From JBEIDK01 sp040383485 (GTDB taxonomy: Bacteria; Bacteroidota; Bacteroidia; UBA4408), in assembly GCA_040383485.1 (NCBI GenBank), contig JBEIDK010000140.1, forward strand, positions 1 to 8,449: a stretch of 8,449 bases of DNA. Reading direction: 5' to 3'. Positions within the stretch are counted from its first letter, which is position 1. The number at the start of each line of letters is the position of its first letter. The position numbers were made by a program, and so were the translations under genes. This document shows positions 7,016-8,449 of the stretch, piece after piece. The notes under the pieces are model-generated. The model was not told the origin of the DNA. It searched no databases and was given only the letters and a program-made list of their open reading frames with translations.

Positions 7016-7068
7016 GTAATAAAGGCAATTGGTACTTGAATTCTCAATGTATCAATTACCTAAATTAC
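7016..7068 (+). promoter_or_regulatory. Long imperfect hairpin filling the spacer before the 68-residue gene
   Basis: GGCAATTGGTAC (7024-7035) pairs with GTATCAATTACC (7049-7060) with one mismatch and one G-U pair. Inside it, TTGA (7036-7039) pairs with TCAA (7044-7047) around an ATTC loop. Outside it, GTAAT (7016-7020) pairs with ATTAC (7064-7068). It ends 8 bases before the ATG at 7077 and has no T-run, so it is not a classical terminator. It could limit translation start, stabilise the transcript, or mark an mRNA processing site. Confidence 0.55.
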
Positions 7069-7076
7069 TTTAAAGA

Positions 7077-7283
7077 ATGAAAACCATACATGAACTGAAA
7101 AATGAAATTGAATCAACGATTACAATTGTCAAAACAAAATATCCTGAATTGGTAAAGTATTTAGATGAAATGACAATCACAATACCAAAAGAAAACATAC
7201 CTGAAATAAACTCAAAATTACTCACAGAATATTTACAATCATTAGAAAATATGATTGAGAAGTATGCTGTAAATCATAAATAA
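7077..7283 (+). CDS. Conserved small hypothetical protein (68 aa)
   Basis: A 68-residue soluble protein without signal peptide or membrane segment, predicted mostly helical. It reads MKTIHELKNEIESTI..., then a proline-marked middle (KYPELVKYLDEMTITIPKENIPEIN) and a final helix (LLTEYLQSLENMIEKYAVNHK). The layout resembles, from memory, a family of small Bacteroidota proteins of unknown function; no enzymatic motif is visible. It begins 89 bases after the sll1863-like gene, behind a long hairpin, and ends 17 bases before the eRF1-like gene, with which it is probably co-transcribed. Codon use and composition match its neighbours. The function is not known; a role beside stress proteins is inference from context only. 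Confidence 0.75.
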   Translation: MKTIHELKNEIESTITIVKTKYPELVKYLDEMTITIPKENIPEINSKLLTEYLQSLENMIEKYAVNHK

Positions 7284-7300
7284 TTAGCAGATAACATAAG

Positions 7301-7699
7301 ATGAAACAAATGAAAACAACAAAAAGCTTAGGTGTGTTTATGGACCACCAGTCGGCAAACCTTATAACGTTTACTGCACAACCAATGCAGCAAACTGTTA
7401 TAGAATGTAAGTTTACACATCAATCAAAAGAAGATAGTTTGGCAAAAAACGAAAAGTTGATGCACAACAAAGAACAACATCAGCAACATGAATATTATAT
7501 GCAATTGTGCAAAGTAATAAAGGAGTATACTCAAGTATTACTATTTGGTCCAACCAATGCTAAAACAGAATTATACAACTTACTAAAACTTGACCACTCT
7601 TTTGACAATATTAAAATTGAGGTGTTACAATCTGATAAAATAACCAATAATGAACAGCATGCTTTTGTACTGAACCATTTTGCACACAATCAATTTTAA
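7301..7699 (+). CDS. eRF1/Pelota-like small protein ('translational machinery'/host-attachment type)
   Basis: A 132-residue cytoplasmic protein. Near the N-terminus 'LGVFMDHQSANLITF' (10-24) matches the pattern of the bacterial eRF1-like family ('VWIDHREA' in proteobacterial relatives). The second half has 'VLLFGPTNAKTELYNLL' (79-95), resembling the conserved glycine turn and helix, and ends with 'NNEQHAFVLNHF' (116-127). A histidine- and glutamine-rich stretch lies at about 54-65 (MHNKEQHQQHEY). Relatives are thought to share a fold with the eRF1/Pelota domain and are often annotated as translation- or stress-related, but their biochemical role is not established. ATG 7301 is used; ATG 7310 is an alternative. 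It lies 17 bases after the 68-residue gene, suggesting one transcript. Family assignment is from motif memory, not from a search. Confidence 0.75.
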   Translation: MKQMKTTKSLGVFMDHQSANLITFTAQPMQQTVIECKFTHQSKEDSLAKNEKLMHNKEQHQQHEYYMQLCKVIKEYTQVLLFGPTNAKTELYNLLKLDHSFDNIKIEVLQSDKITNNEQHAFVLNHFAHNQF

Positions 7700-7747
7700 T
7701 GTTGTACATATAACTTATTCAAATAATCATTTCAATTTAAAACAAAC

Positions 7748-8449
7748 ATGAAAATTAATTTAAACAACAAAATATTTTTAATATTCATTACGTTAATTGT
7801 AAATAGCTATGATGCAAATGCAAAAAACACCAAACAGTTTGACATGAGTTTTGAGGCGGCACAAATTCAGTTTAAACTTGGTAACTATTACAAAGCATTG
7901 CCAATGTATTTAGAGCTGTATAAATTGGATAGTAGTAATTATAACATCAGCTATTTAGTAGGTGTATGTTACAAAAATGGACGCACGCAACGAAAAAGAG
8001 CGCTGTATTATTTAGAGAAAGCAGCAACACATACCACAAAAAATTACAAGCAAAATTCTTCAACTGAAAGAGATGCTCCAACATTTGTATTCATGCTTTT
8101 AGGAGATGAATATCACCGCAATTCAAAGTTTGACAAAGCCATTAATGCATACAACAATTACAAATCTGAAATGGCTGAAAATAATGAAAAAGATAAAGTG
8201 AGACTAAAAGAAGTTGACCGTAAATTAGTAATTAGTAACAATGCAAAATTGTTTACGGCCAATCCAGTTGCTGTTACAATAGAGAATATGGGCAAAGAAG
8301 TAAATTCGATTTACGGTGATTACTCGCCAGTGCTTACGCTTGACCAAAATACTTTGATTTTTACATCACGCCGTAAAAAAGGAAATGGAGGTAAAATGTA
8401 TAATAATGGAAGATATTTTGAAGATATTTATGTATCGCACAAGAACAAA
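7748..8449 (+). CDS. Secreted TPR and PD40 (WD40-like) repeat protein, OmpA-associated type, partial at the window end
   Basis: An open frame of 234 codons running off the right edge. A signal peptide covers residues 1-25 (NKIFLIFITLIVNSYDANA). It has no lipobox cysteine, so it is not a lipoprotein. TPR-like helices follow: 'SFEAAQIQFKLGNYYKALPMY' with 'ISYLVGVCYKNGRTQRKRALYYLEKA', and 'FMLLGDEYHRNSKFDKAINAYNNYK'. From about residue 179 comes 'IYGDYSPVLTLDQNTLIFTSRRK', a textbook PD40 beta-propeller blade start, ending in 'FEDIYVSHK'. This order is typical of Bacteroidota envelope proteins that continue with more PD40 blades and a C-terminal OmpA peptidoglycan-binding domain, including type IX secretion component PorE and its paralogues. 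The C-terminus is outside the window, so OmpA and any specific role are unconfirmed. It starts 48 bases after the eRF1-like gene, with no promoter or terminator seen between. Confidence 0.88.
   Translation, partial: MKINLNNKIFLIFITLIVNSYDANAKNTKQFDMSFEAAQIQFKLGNYYKALPMYLELYKLDSSNYNISYLVGVCYKNGRTQRKRALYYLEKAATHTTKNYKQNSSTERDAPTFVFMLLGDEYHRNSKFDKAINAYNNYKSEMAENNEKDKVRLKEVDRKLVISNNAKLFTANPVAVTIENMGKEVNSIYGDYSPVLTLDQNTLIFTSRRKKGNGGKMYNNGRYFEDIYVSHKNK

Overview
The window looks like chromosome of a member of the Bacteroidota, possibly Flavobacteriia, Chitinophagia or a relative. The reasons are its strongly AT-rich composition (about 30% GC by eye), mostly absent Shine-Dalgarno sequences, two perfect matches to the Bacteroidota -7 promoter box TAnnTTTG, signal peptides ending in 'FAQ' or 'TAQ', and gene families typical of that phylum. 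No tRNA, rRNA, CRISPR array or insertion sequence was seen.

Left part (1-5450): a plus-strand LysR-family regulator (44-967) converges, with a 9-base gap, on a minus-strand three-gene operon (5449 down to 977). The operon encodes, in transcription order, an ABC half-transporter with fused ATPase, a HlyD-type membrane fusion protein and a TolC-type outer-membrane channel. Together these form a complete type I secretion-like tripartite exporter spanning both membranes. No C39 peptidase domain and no recognisable cargo gene are present. The ATPase keeps Walker A, Q-loop and Walker B, but its signature loop reads LASSF instead of LSGGQ and its H-loop histidine is replaced by asparagine.

Middle part (5450-6545): a divergent intergenic region carries the operon promoter. 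It is followed by a small secreted protein of unknown function (5616-5993), a strong intrinsic terminator with a 16-bp perfect stem (6012-6051), and about 485 bases without a convincing gene but with three short hairpins.

Right part (6546-8449): a plus-strand cluster. It starts with a gene that looks like the sll1863-type stress response family, split by a one-base frameshift at an A8 tract just after its signal peptide. A large hairpin then fills the spacer before a 68-residue conserved small protein. Next comes a 132-residue protein resembling bacterial eRF1/Pelota-like ('translational machinery'/host-attachment type) proteins. Last is the start of a secreted TPR plus PD40 (WD40-like) protein of the OmpA-associated type, cut by the window edge. 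The first three may form a stress-related unit; this is inference from family resemblance and spacing.
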